Assembly: GCF_900129575.1 (NCBI RefSeq)
Contig: NZ_FQWE01000005.1
Location: 248,001 to 312,000 of the forward strand
Length of the DNA stretch: 64,000 bases
Source: Flavobacterium segetis
GTDB taxonomy: Bacteria; Bacteroidota; Bacteroidia; Flavobacteriales; Flavobacteriaceae
Direction: 5' to 3'
Below the pieces are notes generated by a model. The model had not been told where the DNA came from and made no database searches. It worked only from the letters and a program-made list of their open reading frames with translations. The first letter of the stretch is position 1. Each line of letters begins with the position of its first letter. A program made the translations under genes and the position numbers. Positions 53,239 to 61,733 of the stretch are shown here, piece after piece.

Positions 53239-53571
53239 GAAATTACATTCGTAAACTTTTATTAAATTTATTTTAGTGCTAGAAAATATTAATTGTAAAA
53301 TCGAATTCTTTGAGAACGTTAAGAATCTTTTTTTTATGCAAGATCAGGTATCGGCTTAATATGCAGATCAAATAGGAATAATTATTTTATCTGCTTGTGA
53401 TGCTTTCAGCATTAAAAATTAAATTTAACATAAAGAAGATACATCTGCGATTAAATATTTGAATTTAGACTTAATTAGAATTCATAACTTTTAAACTAAC
53501 TTTTCGTGATTTTATCTCAAACCTCGTTATTATAAACCGGCAGTTAATTCCACTCATCTTTATCTTAAGTT
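53239..53571. other. Intergenic region after the folP operon
   Basis: 333 bp, AT-rich, between convergent genes. I see no hairpin terminator with a good T run, no ORF worth naming, no tRNA and no repeat. Confidence 0.4.
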
Positions 53572-54045
53572 TCACTGATGATGGTATGGTTCATTTTTTA
53601 AAATAGTAAATCCACGGTATAGTTGTTCGATAAAAAACAAACGCACCATTTGATGAGAAAAAGTCATTAACGATAGGGAAATTCTTCCTTTAGCTTTCAT
53701 ATAAATAGTATCTGAAAAACCATAAGGTCCACCTATTACAAAAACTAATGTCTTAACACCTGAATTCATTTTTTTTTGTAATTCACTTGAAAAAGATAGA
53801 CTAGAAAAGGTTTTGCCGTTTTCATCTAATAAAATGAGGTGATCAGTGGTTGTGATTTTAGATAAAATTAATTCACCTTCTTTCTCTTTTTGTTGGCTTT
53901 CTGATAAGTTTTTTACATTTTTAATATCGGGTATTACTTCTAAGTCAAATTTGACATAAAAACTTAAACGTTTGGTGTAATCGTCAACTAAAGTTTGTAA
54001 TGCTTTGTTATCGGTTTTACCAATAGCTATTAATTTGATGTTCAT
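53572..54045 (-). CDS. rlmH: 23S rRNA (pseudouridine1915-N3)-methyltransferase RlmH
   Basis: 157 residues, normal length for this SPOUT methyltransferase. Motifs: MNIKLIAIGKTDN opening, DHLILLDENGKTFSS, LVFVIGGPYGFSD (SAM-binding knot), and the C-terminal ISLSLMTFSHQMVRLFFIEQ with QLYRGFTILKNEPYHHQ. It methylates pseudouridine 1915 of 23S rRNA in the assembled ribosome. It lies 24 bp downstream of the CIA30-like gene on the same strand. Confidence 0.97.
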   Translation of the reverse strand: MNIKLIAIGKTDNKALQTLVDDYTKRLSFYVKFDLEVIPDIKNVKNLSESQQKEKEGELILSKITTTDHLILLDENGKTFSSLSFSSELQKKMNSGVKTLVFVIGGPYGFSDTIYMKAKGRISLSLMTFSHQMVRLFFIEQLYRGFTILKNEPYHHQ

Positions 54046-54069
54046 TTTTTCAATTAAGGCTTTAAATTA

Positions 54070-54561
54070 CTATTGCACTTTTATACTGGCGATTAATAAT
54101 TTAAAATTTTCTACTTCTTTATTGCCTATTAAAAAGGCTACTTCTTCTAATTTTGAACCATCATAATTTGGAATCGCTAATTTTTGACCTCTAAACGCAG
54201 GATATAGTTCCTGTGTTGGAATCATTATTGTTTCCCACTCCCCTGATGTTTGAAAAGGGAAGACATATGATTGCGCATCGTTTTTGTTAGACTTTACACG
54301 AAACTGATACGATTTACCATCGCCTTTCAAACGGAGTCTAAAAAACTGACTGTTTTTAGCAGAAATAGGATTGCCATTGTACCGTACCGAACAAAATCCG
54401 CCATTATTTTCAAGAGAAATTTTCCCTTCAAAAGTGCCTTCGCCGTTTTCATTTAGGTAAAATTGACTTTTAGACTTCCCACCCATAACTCCGTCATTGA
54501 CTACTTGCCAATTGCTTAAATCGCTTTTTGAACTAAATTCAAATATTATTAGATCATTCAT
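54070..54561 (-). CDS. CIA30-family protein (NDUFAF1-like carbohydrate-binding-type fold)
   Basis: 163 residues from the ATG at 54561; the frame stays open further upstream but overlaps the preceding lipoprotein gene. The CIA30 domain is complete: IFEFSSKSDLSNWQVVNDGV, MGGKSKSQF, GTFEGKISLENNGGFCSVRY, FRLRLKGDGKSYQFRVKSN, and YDGSKLEEVAFLIGNKEVENF. In mitochondria CIA30 proteins assist complex I assembly; bacterial members of this jelly-roll family have unknown roles. It is cotranscribed with rlmH. Confidence 0.85.
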   Translation of the reverse strand: MNDLIIFEFSSKSDLSNWQVVNDGVMGGKSKSQFYLNENGEGTFEGKISLENNGGFCSVRYNGNPISAKNSQFFRLRLKGDGKSYQFRVKSNKNDAQSYVFPFQTSGEWETIMIPTQELYPAFRGQKLAIPNYDGSKLEEVAFLIGNKEVENFKLLIASIKVQ

Positions 54562-54590
54562 TACTATCGGATTTATTAGGAATAGTAATA

Positions 54591-55040
54591 TTACGCTTTT
54601 GGTAATGGTGCGCCAACGGCTATATCGCATCTGTGATTTGTTTGTCCGTGGGGAGGATTCATACCTTCTGCCGTTGGAGTTGTTACAACAGGATTTTGAG
54701 TTATTACATTTGGAGCGACAGCTGTAGTTACTGTTGGATTAGCAGTAGTAACAACCGGCTTCGTAGTTGATGAAGGCGTATTTAACGGCGCACCAACAGG
54801 AATTTCGCAACGATGTCCTGGCTGCCCGTGTGCTGGATTCATTCCAGCAACAGTGGTAGAAGGGGAGACGGGAGAAGCTTCAGTTGCTGCAACCTGCTGC
54901 TGAGATTTCATTTGGTTACCCACTTCAGTAAATGGAACAACATTGGTTGGAGTTGTCTTCGTAACGCTAGTTTCTGTTTCATTTTTACATGATGTTAAGG
55001 AAACAGCTGCTACTAAAGCTAGGCTCATTATATATTTCAT
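54591..55040 (-). CDS. Lipoprotein with duplicated GMNPxHGQ...HRC motif
   Basis: 149 residues. Lipobox Cys18 (VSLTSCKN). The rest is Pro/Thr/Val/Ala-rich and probably disordered, carrying two near-identical 21-residue motifs, residues 66-86 (GMNPAHGQPGHRCEIPVGAP) and 126-146 (GMNPPHGQTNHRCDIAVGAP), exactly 60 residues apart. Each has two His and one Cys, a possible metal or heme-type ligand set. I do not recognise a characterised family. The promoter is well formed: TTG-N21-TATATTTG on the minus strand (55097-55066). It lies 29 bp upstream of the CIA30-like start. Confidence 0.75.
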   Translation of the reverse strand: MKYIMSLALVAAVSLTSCKNETETSVTKTTPTNVVPFTEVGNQMKSQQQVAATEASPVSPSTTVAGMNPAHGQPGHRCEIPVGAPLNTPSSTTKPVVTTANPTVTTAVAPNVITQNPVVTTPTAEGMNPPHGQTNHRCDIAVGAPLPKA

Positions 55041-55065
55041 AAAAAAGGTATTAAATTACTATTTC

Positions 55066-55097
55066 CAAATATATGATTTTATATACTGATCTGCCAA
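55066..55097 (-). promoter_or_regulatory. Promoter of the GMNP-motif lipoprotein, TTG-N21-TATATTTG
   Basis: TTG at 55097-55095 and TATATTTG at 55073-55066 (minus strand), 25 bp before the start codon; exact -7 match. Confidence 0.5.
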
Positions 55098-55259
55098 TTA
55101 TTACTGTTGATTTTAACTTAAAAACTATATTTTGGTTCACCTCAAAAACTGTTGAAGAAAATATGTAGATTTTCTATTTAATTTTCAAAAAGAACACAAT
55201 GGCTAAATTTTCAAATTCGTAAAATATGCAGTACTTTAGCGTTCAGTAAATAGTATAAA

Positions 55260-56117
55260 ATGATTAGTGAAAAGCAATTCCAAAAAGAGTTAGAATTAAT
55301 AATAGAAAATGCTATAAGAGAAGATGTTGGTACTGGTGATTATAGTTCGTTAGCTTGTATTCCTGCTACTGCTACAGGAAAAGCTAAATTACTTGTAAAA
55401 GAGGACGGGATTATTGCTGGAGTAACTTTTGCTAAAATGATATTTAATTACGTAGATCCAGATTTACAAATTGAGACATTTATTGAAGATGGCACTGCTG
55501 TTAAAAAAGGTGATGTTGTTTTTCATGTTTCCGGAAGTTCACAATCTATTTTAAAGTCAGAACGAGTTATTCTAAATTCAATGCAACGAATGTCAGCTAT
55601 TGCCACAAAAACCGCCGATTATGTTCGTTTGCTGCAAGGAACAAATACTAAAATTTTAGACACACGTAAAACAACGCCCGGATTTAGAGCTTGTGAAAAG
55701 TGGGCCGTAAAAATTGGTGGTGGTGAAAATCACCGTTTCGCACTATATGATATGGTGATGTTGAAAGATAATCACAATGATTTTGCTGGCGGTATTACCT
55801 TGGCTATAGCCAAAACCAAATCATATCTTAAAGAAAATAAGCTTAATCTTAAAATAATTGTAGAAGCTAGAAACTTAGAAGAAATTAAAGAAATACTGGC
55901 TAATGATGGAGTTTATAGAATTTTGATAGACAATTTCGATTTTGAAGATACGAAAAAAGCAGTAAATTTGATTGGCGATAAATGTTTGACAGAATCATCA
56001 GGAAATATTAATGAAAAAACAATTCGAAGTTATGCCGAATGTGGAGTTAATTATATTTCATCGGGTGCATTGACACATTCTGTCTGTAATATGGATTTGA
56101 GCCTCAAAGCAATATGA
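55260..56117 (+). CDS. nadC: Nicotinate-nucleotide pyrophosphorylase (carboxylating)
   Basis: 285 residues. Motifs: IREDVGTGDYSSLACIP near the N-terminus, ERVILNSMQRMSAIATKTADY, ILDTRKTTPGFRACEKWAVK, GGGENHRFALYDMVMLKDNH, IIVEARNLEEI, ILIDNF and the C-terminal ESSGNINEKTIRSYAECGVN. It converts quinolinate and PRPP to nicotinate mononucleotide in NAD synthesis. The stop overlaps the start of the YihY-family gene by 4 bp, so both are translated from one message. A -7-like TACTTTAG lies 25 bp upstream. Confidence 0.97.
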   Translation: MISEKQFQKELELIIENAIREDVGTGDYSSLACIPATATGKAKLLVKEDGIIAGVTFAKMIFNYVDPDLQIETFIEDGTAVKKGDVVFHVSGSSQSILKSERVILNSMQRMSAIATKTADYVRLLQGTNTKILDTRKTTPGFRACEKWAVKIGGGENHRFALYDMVMLKDNHNDFAGGITLAIAKTKSYLKENKLNLKIIVEARNLEEIKEILANDGVYRILIDNFDFEDTKKAVNLIGDKCLTESSGNINEKTIRSYAECGVNYISSGALTHSVCNMDLSLKAI

Positions 56118-57034
56118 GCGTAGAAATTGAAGGTAAACTTGAAAGAATTCCCATTTTGCGGAATCTTGTCCATGGGTTGAAGAAAATAAAACTTCCTTGG
56201 CTCGAAGGCTTATCTCTATATGATTTACTAGAACTATATGGTTTTGGTATTGTAGAGAGCGCCTTAACTTATCATGCAAGTGCGATTGCATTTAGTTTTT
56301 TTATGGCTCTTTTTCCTTTTGCATTGTTTATTCTAAATTTAATTCCATTTATTCCTATTGAAGGTTTTCAAGAAGATTTTCTAATGTTTGTAAAAGATGG
56401 AGTGCCGCCTAACACGTACGATGCTATTTACCAAATAATAACAGATATTCTTAACAATAGCGATTCTGGTTTACTGTCTTCGGGTTTTATACTTTCCATT
56501 TTTTTGATGGCAAATGGTTTAAACGGAATTTTAGGTGGTTTCCAAACTTCACGTCATGTTTTAGTAAAAAGAGGGTTTATAAAGCAGTTTTTGGTTGCTC
56601 TTGCCATGTCCCTACTATTATCTTTGTTATTGATTGTAACGGTTTCGACAATTGTAGTTTTTGAAGTAGTTATTCAAAACACCGTTTTTAGTGATCAAAT
56701 TCAGTTTATAGTTCTAGGACGATACGCCTTTGTAATTATAATGATTTTAATCACAACTTCTGTACTTTTTAAATTTGGAACAAAGCACGACAATGAGAGA
56801 GCTTTTATTTCAATAGGGTCGGTATTTACTACAATCTTAATTGTTATCGACTCCTACTTATTTGGAATTTGGGTTAAAAACTTTTCGCAATACAATGAAT
56901 TATATGGGTCGATAGGTACATTATTAGTCTTGATGTTCTACATTTGGATAAACTGTATGATATTGCTTTTAGGATTTGAGTTGAATGGGACAGTCAATAA
57001 ATTAAAAGCCAATAATAAAAAATTAAATATTTAA
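56114..57034 (+). CDS. YihY/BrkB-family inner-membrane protein
   Basis: 306 residues with six hydrophobic helices. The family core is visible: ALTYHASAIAFSFFMALFPF, LNLIPFIPIEGFQEDF, LSSGFILSIFLMANGLNGIL, and the final IGTLLVLMFYIWINCMILLL followed by GFELNGTVNK. A 45-residue cytosolic N-terminus precedes helix 1. The family (once named as an RNase BN, wrongly) has unknown biochemical function, with transport or virulence roles proposed. The ATG overlaps the nadC stop by 4 bp. Confidence 0.92.
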   Translation: MSVEIEGKLERIPILRNLVHGLKKIKLPWLEGLSLYDLLELYGFGIVESALTYHASAIAFSFFMALFPFALFILNLIPFIPIEGFQEDFLMFVKDGVPPNTYDAIYQIITDILNNSDSGLLSSGFILSIFLMANGLNGILGGFQTSRHVLVKRGFIKQFLVALAMSLLLSLLLIVTVSTIVVFEVVIQNTVFSDQIQFIVLGRYAFVIIMILITTSVLFKFGTKHDNERAFISIGSVFTTILIVIDSYLFGIWVKNFSQYNELYGSIGTLLVLMFYIWINCMILLLGFELNGTVNKLKANNKKLNI

Positions 57035-57036
57035 AA

Positions 57037-57465
57037 ATGAAAAATTCGATTACAGTTATTATGTTAGTTTTTGCAATGGCTTCTTATGGTCAAAATTCCG
57101 GCGTTATTGGGAAATGGAAAACTATTGATGACGAAACAGGAAATGCTAAATCAATTGTGGAGGTCTATGAGCGTTCCGGTAAGATATACGGAAAAGTTAT
57201 AGAAATTCTCGAAGCTGAAAACCGCAAAAAAGTGTGCAGCAATTGTGCTGGTGATGATAAAAATAAACCAATCCTTGGTTTGACAATAATCAAAGGATTA
57301 AAAAAAGAAGGAGATGAATACACGGGAGGAAAAATACTCGACCCTAAAAATGGTAAGCTTTACAAATGTTTTATCACTCTTGAATCAAAAGATAAATTAA
57401 AAGTTCGCGGTTATATTGGTATTTCTTTATTTGGAAGAACGCAATATTGGTCTAGAGTAAAATAA
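57037..57465 (+). CDS. DUF2147 secreted protein
   Basis: 142 residues. A signal peptide (MKNSITVIMLVFAMASYGQ) precedes a lipocalin-like DUF2147 domain: GVIGKWKTIDDETGNAKSIV, a strand with YERSGKIYGKVIEIL, then VCSNCAGDDKNKPILGLTII with a CxxC pair, GGKILDPKNGKLYKCFITLE, and the end GISLFGRTQYWSRVK. Periplasmic by signal; function unknown, a small-molecule-binding barrel is likely. It begins 2 bp after the YihY gene stop and is the end of the nadC operon. Confidence 0.92.
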   Translation: MKNSITVIMLVFAMASYGQNSGVIGKWKTIDDETGNAKSIVEVYERSGKIYGKVIEILEAENRKKVCSNCAGDDKNKPILGLTIIKGLKKEGDEYTGGKILDPKNGKLYKCFITLESKDKLKVRGYIGISLFGRTQYWSRVK

Positions 57466-57522
57466 TTTTAGATTCCAATCTTCAATCAAAATTAAAATTT
57501 TCGGTGAGAACCATTTTAATGA

Positions 57523-57550
57523 TAATCGATAACACATAATCCACAATCAA
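57523..57550. repeat. 7-bp phased array, site 2, abutting the priA start
   Basis: Four 7-bp units: taatcga, taacaca, taatcca, caatcaa (57523-57550); the last base is the A of the priA ATG. Preceding sequence from about 57471 (agattcc, aatcttc, aatcaaa, attaaaa) keeps a weaker 7-bp pattern. Same period and composition as the array at 36056-36118. Confidence 0.5.
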
Positions 57551-60030
57551 TGTATTTCGTTGAAGTAATTTTACCACTTTCCTTAGCAAAAACCTTTACA
57601 TATAGCATTTCTGAAGCTGAATCTCATTACTTAAAAATAGGAATGCGAGTCGCTGTACCATTTGGGAAAAGTAAAATTTATACTGCATTAGCAATTGAAA
57701 TTCATCAAAATAAGCCTGCATTATACGAAGCAAAGGAAATACAACAAATACTGGATGAAAGACCAATAGTAACGAAGATACAAATTTCGCATTGGCAATG
57801 GATTGCATCCTATTATATGTGCGCTATTGGTGATGTTTACCGTGGCGCTATGCCAAGTGCTCTATTGTTGGAAAGCGAGACGTTGATTTCGCAAAAAACA
57901 GATTCTTTCGTTGACACAAGTCTGCTCTCTGATGATGAATTTCTGGTTTATGAAGCACTGCAGCAGCAAAGCTCTTTGAAAGTCCAAGATATAATTGCGA
58001 TTTTAAACAAGAAAAATATTTTTCCTGTCATACAACAATTGATTGACAAAAATATCTTAGTTCTGCAAGAAGAAATTCAGGAAACGTATAAACCGAAGTT
58101 GATTAGGTACGTGAAATTAAATTCTAGATATGATTCCAATCAAGGTTTAACTGATTTGCTGGAAACCTTAAAAAATGCCAACAAGCAAAAGGAAATTGTA
58201 ATGCGTTATTTCCAATTGAGTGCTGCAGAAAACTCTAAGGCAAGATTTGAAAATAGAATTACTATGCCGATAACGGTAAAGAAACTTGTGGACGAAACTA
58301 ATTCATCTGCCGCAATTATAAAAGCATTAATTGAAAAAGAAATTTTTGAAGAATATTTTTTACAGCAAGACAGAGTTAATTTCACAGGTAAAATAAGTGA
58401 GTTCGAGCTATTATTAAGTGCGGAACAGAAAAAAGCTTTAGTAGCTATAAAAAATGTTTTTAGTCAAAAAGAAGTGTGCTTACTGCATGGCGTAACTTCT
58501 AGTGGTAAGACAGAAATTTACATAAAGCTTATTGAGGAGTATTTAGAAAACGGTAAACAAATTTTGTACTTATTACCAGAGATAGCTTTAACAACCCAGT
58601 TAGTAGGTCGTTTAAGGAATTATTTTGGAAATAAAGTTGCTGTATTTCATTCTAAATATAATAATAACGAGCGTATTGAAGTTTGGAATCAAGTATTACA
58701 AAAATCAGAAAAAGCACAAATAGTAATAGGAGCAAGGTCAGCCCTATTTTTACCATTTGATAATTTAGGTTTTATAATTGTTGATGAAGAACATGAGCAA
58801 ACTTTCAAACAAGCTGATCCTGCCCCAAGATATCATGCGAGAGATGCCGCAATAGTGTTAGCTCATTCGTTTAAAGCTAAAGTTTTATTGGGATCAGCAA
58901 CGCCAAGCATCGAAACTTATTTTAACGCTAAAACAGGAAAATTTGGTTTAGTTGAAATTACTAAACGGTATGGAAACGTATTGATGCCAAATATTGAATT
59001 AGTTGATTTAAAAGAAAAGTACTTTCGAAAAAAAATGACTGGACATTTTAGCGATATTCTGATTGAAGAAATAACAGCTGCGTTATCGATGGGAGAACAA
59101 GTAATATTATTTCAAAACCGACGAGGCTATTCACCTATAATCGAATGTATCACATGTGGTCACGTACCACATTGTCAGCAATGTGATGTAAGTTTAACTT
59201 ATCATAAACATAAAAATCAGTTGCGCTGTCATTATTGCGGGTACACAATGGCAAAACCAACACATTGTCAAGCATGTTCCAGTGTAGATTTAACAACTAA
59301 AGGATTTGGTACAGAGCAAATTGAACAAGAATTATGCTTTCTTTTTCCAAATTCAAAGATTGGAAGAATGGATCAAGATACGACTCGTGGAAAGTTTGGT
59401 TTTGAAAAAATTATTGACAGTTTTAAAAATAGAGAAATTGAAATCTTAGTAGGTACTCAAATGCTAGCTAAAGGATTAGATTTTGATAATGTGAGTTTAG
59501 TAGGCGTTATGAATGCAGATAATATGTTGTATCATCCTGACTTTAGAGCTTTTGAACGTACCTATCAAATGTTAACACAAGTAGCTGGTAGAGCTGGACG
59601 TTCGGAGAAGCAGGGAAAAGTAATTATACAAACATACAATCCTGACCACAATACAATACAGCAAGTAACTACTAATAATTATGAAGCTATGTTTGATGAA
59701 CAATTGTATGATCGTAAAATTTATAAATATCCTCCTTATTATAAAATAATTAAAGTAACATTAAAGCAACGTGATTTTGAAAAATTAAAAACAGGATCTA
59801 TGTGGCTATATCAAGTTATGAGTCAAAATTTGAATATGCCAGTTTTGGGACCTGAAGAACCTATTATAAGTAGAATTCGTAATGAGTATATTCGTGTAAT
59901 CGTGATAAAAATCCCATTGAGCGTTTCGATTGGAAATACAAAAATCACGATTCAAAAAATGCTAAATAGTTTTGAAGCCGTTTCACAATTTCGATCAATT
60001 AAAACAACTTTAAACATCGATTTCTATTAG
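57550..60030 (+). CDS. priA: Primosomal protein N' (PriA helicase)
   Basis: 826 residues. The N-terminal 3'BD domain opens with YFVEVILPLSLAKTFTYSI. Superfamily 2 helicase motifs: LLHGVTSSGKTEIYIKLI (Walker A, about residues 313-330), IIVDEEHEQTFK (DEEH box), VLLGSATPSIETYF, then VGTQMLAKGLDFDNVSLVGV and QVAGRAGRSEKQG. Between the helicase lobes eight cysteines form two zinc sites (CITCGHVPHCQQC and CHYCGYTMAKPTHCQACS, about 530-580). It restarts stalled replication forks. The spacer before the ATG is the 7-bp phased array. Confidence 0.97.
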   Translation: MYFVEVILPLSLAKTFTYSISEAESHYLKIGMRVAVPFGKSKIYTALAIEIHQNKPALYEAKEIQQILDERPIVTKIQISHWQWIASYYMCAIGDVYRGAMPSALLLESETLISQKTDSFVDTSLLSDDEFLVYEALQQQSSLKVQDIIAILNKKNIFPVIQQLIDKNILVLQEEIQETYKPKLIRYVKLNSRYDSNQGLTDLLETLKNANKQKEIVMRYFQLSAAENSKARFENRITMPITVKKLVDETNSSAAIIKALIEKEIFEEYFLQQDRVNFTGKISEFELLLSAEQKKALVAIKNVFSQKEVCLLHGVTSSGKTEIYIKLIEEYLENGKQILYLLPEIALTTQLVGRLRNYFGNKVAVFHSKYNNNERIEVWNQVLQKSEKAQIVIGARSALFLPFDNLGFIIVDEEHEQTFKQADPAPRYHARDAAIVLAHSFKAKVLLGSATPSIETYFNAKTGKFGLVEITKRYGNVLMPNIELVDLKEKYFRKKMTGHFSDILIEEITAALSMGEQVILFQNRRGYSPIIECITCGHVPHCQQCDVSLTYHKHKNQLRCHYCGYTMAKPTHCQACSSVDLTTKGFGTEQIEQELCFLFPNSKIGRMDQDTTRGKFGFEKIIDSFKNREIEILVGTQMLAKGLDFDNVSLVGVMNADNMLYHPDFRAFERTYQMLTQVAGRAGRSEKQGKVIIQTYNPDHNTIQQVTTNNYEAMFDEQLYDRKIYKYPPYYKIIKVTLKQRDFEKLKTGSMWLYQVMSQNLNMPVLGPEEPIISRIRNEYIRVIVIKIPLSVSIGNTKITIQKMLNSFEAVSQFRSIKTTLNIDFY

Positions 60031-60055
60031 ATTTTTTCAAAAGGATTATGCTCTC

Positions 60056-60160
60056 ATGAGTATTTTACGGCTTGAAGCGGGAAAAGTTTCGACTAGTCAA
60101 CGGTTTTATAACATCGAAGGTAAATCGCGATACGATATAGTTAAACAAGTTATTATTTAG
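60056..60160 (+). CDS. Small ORF of 34 codons, doubtful
   Basis: An uninterrupted frame between priA and the convergent LytTR gene: begins MSILRLEAGKVSTSQ, contains RFYNIEGKSRYDIVK and ends VII. It is basic and less AT-rich than the surrounding spacer, and the codons look protein-like. No ribosome binding site or promoter is obvious, and I know no homologous family. It may be a real small protein, the remnant of a longer gene, or chance. Confidence 0.2.
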   Translation: MSILRLEAGKVSTSQRFYNIEGKSRYDIVKQVII

Positions 60161-60167
60161 AAAAAAG

Positions 60168-60863
60168 TTATGAAGCGGAAAGCGCTTTTACAAGATCTTC
60201 TTTTTTATGACGGCTTAGAGGAATTTTGGTAGGCCCAATTTCTGCAAATTTACTGTTAAAACGCTCTACCTTATCAACGTTAATGATGTAAGACTTATGA
60301 ACTCGAACAAATTTATCTTTTGACAAGTCATTTTCGAAAGCCTTCATTGTTGAAAGCACAAGATTACTATCGTCCTCAGTGACCACTCTTACATAATCAC
60401 CAAAAGCTTCAATCCACTTAATCTTAGAAGTGAAAATTTTCAATTTTTTTAAATTGCTTTTTATGAAAATATGTTCTCCATCTTCATCTTTATTTTCATT
60501 TTTAAGTAAATAAAAATCAATTGCTCTTTTTACAGAGGCGTTAAAACGATCAATAGCAATGGGTTTTTGCAGGTAATCAGTTGCATCATAATCAAAAGCT
60601 TTCATTGCATATTCAGCTTTTGAAGTTATAAAAATAATTTGCGGCTTAATTTTTAAGCCATCTAAAAAATCAAATCCACTAATAACTGGCATTTCAATGT
60701 CTAGAAAAATTAAATCTACATTATGTATCGACATGCAACTTTTCGCTTCAATTGCATTAGAAAAATCACCTATCAAGTGTAGATTTTGATGATTATTAAC
60801 TAGCTTTGCAATAATCATTCTTTGAATAGAACTGTCATCTACTACAACACAATTTAGTTTCAT
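60168..60863 (-). CDS. LytTR-family response regulator
   Basis: 231 residues from the ATG at 60863 (the frame extends eight codons to a TTG). Receiver domain: VVVDDSSIQRMI acidic pair, phospho-acceptor D55 in LIFLDIEMPVISGFDF, the FITSKAEYAMKAFDYDATDY switch region and the LQKPI lysine. A linker leads to the LytTR DNA-binding domain (FIKSNLKKLKIF; WIEAFGDYVRVV; FVRVHKSYIINVDKVERF; IPLSRHKKEDLV). No histidine kinase is adjacent, so it is an orphan; the histidine kinase at 32151-33248 is far away and no link is shown. Confidence 0.93.
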   Translation of the reverse strand: MKLNCVVVDDSSIQRMIIAKLVNNHQNLHLIGDFSNAIEAKSCMSIHNVDLIFLDIEMPVISGFDFLDGLKIKPQIIFITSKAEYAMKAFDYDATDYLQKPIAIDRFNASVKRAIDFYLLKNENKDEDGEHIFIKSNLKKLKIFTSKIKWIEAFGDYVRVVTEDDSNLVLSTMKAFENDLSKDKFVRVHKSYIINVDKVERFNSKFAEIGPTKIPLSRHKKEDLVKALSAS

Positions 60864-60969
60864 ATTTGAATAGTTTTGTATTAGCAATCGTAAACATACA
60901 AAATTCTATTGAATTAAAAGTAGGTAGTCCTATTTTTTTTGTCCTTTGCCGAATAAAACAGGTTTTAAC

Positions 60970-60999
60970 TTGTTTACTAACCAAAATTGTTTACTTTTG
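60970..60999 (+). promoter_or_regulatory. rpsF operon promoter, TTG-N19-TACTTTTG
   Basis: TTG (60970-60972) and TACTTTTG (60992-60999), spacing 19 bp, match the flavobacterial -33/-7 consensus exactly. It rules out an in-frame TTG at 60987 as a start; the ATG at 61029 is preferred. Confidence 0.7.
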
Positions 61000-61028
61000 C
61001 ACCCAAATTAACAAATAAATATACATTT

Positions 61029-61370
61029 ATGAATCATTATGAAACTGTTTTCATTTTAAATCCCGTTTTATCTGACACACAGGTAAAGGAAACAGTAAGC
61101 AAATTTGAAGATTTTCTTACTACTAGAGGAGCAGAAATGGTATCGAAAGAAGATTGGGGCCTGAAAAAAATGGCTTACGAAATTCAAAACAAGAAATCTG
61201 GTTTTTACCATTTATTCGAATTCAAAGTTCCAGGAGAAGTTCTTATTGCTTTTGAAACTGAATTTAGACGTGACGAGAGAATTATGCGTTTTTTAACTGT
61301 AAGTTTAGACAAACATGCAATTTCTTGGGCTGAGAGAAGAAGAACTAAATTAAAAGCAACAAAAGCGTAA
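61029..61370 (+). CDS. rpsF: 30S ribosomal protein S6
   Basis: 113 residues from the ATG at 61029. Family landmarks: [20 protein letters not shown] at the N-terminus, [20 protein letters not shown], and [20 protein letters not shown] near the C-terminus, with a basic tail. First gene of the S6-S18-L9 operon; rpsR begins 2 bp after its stop. The transcript starts from the strong consensus promoter at 60970-60999. Confidence 0.98.
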   Translation: MNHYETVFILNPVLSDTQVKETVSKFEDFLTTRGAEMVSKEDWGLKKMAYEIQNKKSGFYHLFEFKVPGEVLIAFETEFRRDERIMRFLTVSLDKHAISWAERRRTKLKATKA

Positions 61371-61372
61371 TC

Positions 61373-61669
61373 ATGGCAACACTACAACAATCGGCTTCAG
61401 GAAAAAAAGACGGAGATATCAGATATCTTACACCTTTAAACATAGAAACTAACAAACAAAAAAAGTATTGTCGTTTCAAAAAATCAGGTATCAAATATAT
61501 TGATTATAAGGATGCTGATTTCTTATTGAAATTCGTAAACGAACAAGGAAAAATTCTTCCACGTCGTTTAACTGGAACTTCATTAAAATTTCAAAGAAAA
61601 GTTTCAGTTGCTGTTAAAAGAGCGCGTCACTTAGCTTTAATGCCATACGTGGCGGATTTACTAAAATAA
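61373..61669 (+). CDS. rpsR: 30S ribosomal protein S18
   Basis: 98 residues. The S18 core is clear: [40 protein letters not shown], and [20 protein letters not shown]. The N-terminal [19 protein letters not shown] extension is typical of Bacteroidota S18. It binds next to S6 on the small subunit platform, matching the order of genes. Confidence 0.98.
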   Translation: MATLQQSASGKKDGDIRYLTPLNIETNKQKKYCRFKKSGIKYIDYKDADFLLKFVNEQGKILPRRLTGTSLKFQRKVSVAVKRARHLALMPYVADLLK

Positions 61670-61733
61670 TATTTAACTCAGTTGTTGGTTTTCTGAAACA
61701 TGAAACCTAACTTCTATAACAAAGGACAACAAC

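Noticed and set aside
53239..53571. Possible decayed gene or small RNA after the folP operon
   Set aside because: No frame longer than a few codons, no stable hairpin and no repeat; nothing supports a feature.
54561..54630. Upstream extension of the CIA30-like protein with a hydrophobic N-terminus
   Set aside because: The extension overlaps the coding end of the preceding lipoprotein in another frame and has no good start; the ATG at 54561 is preferred.
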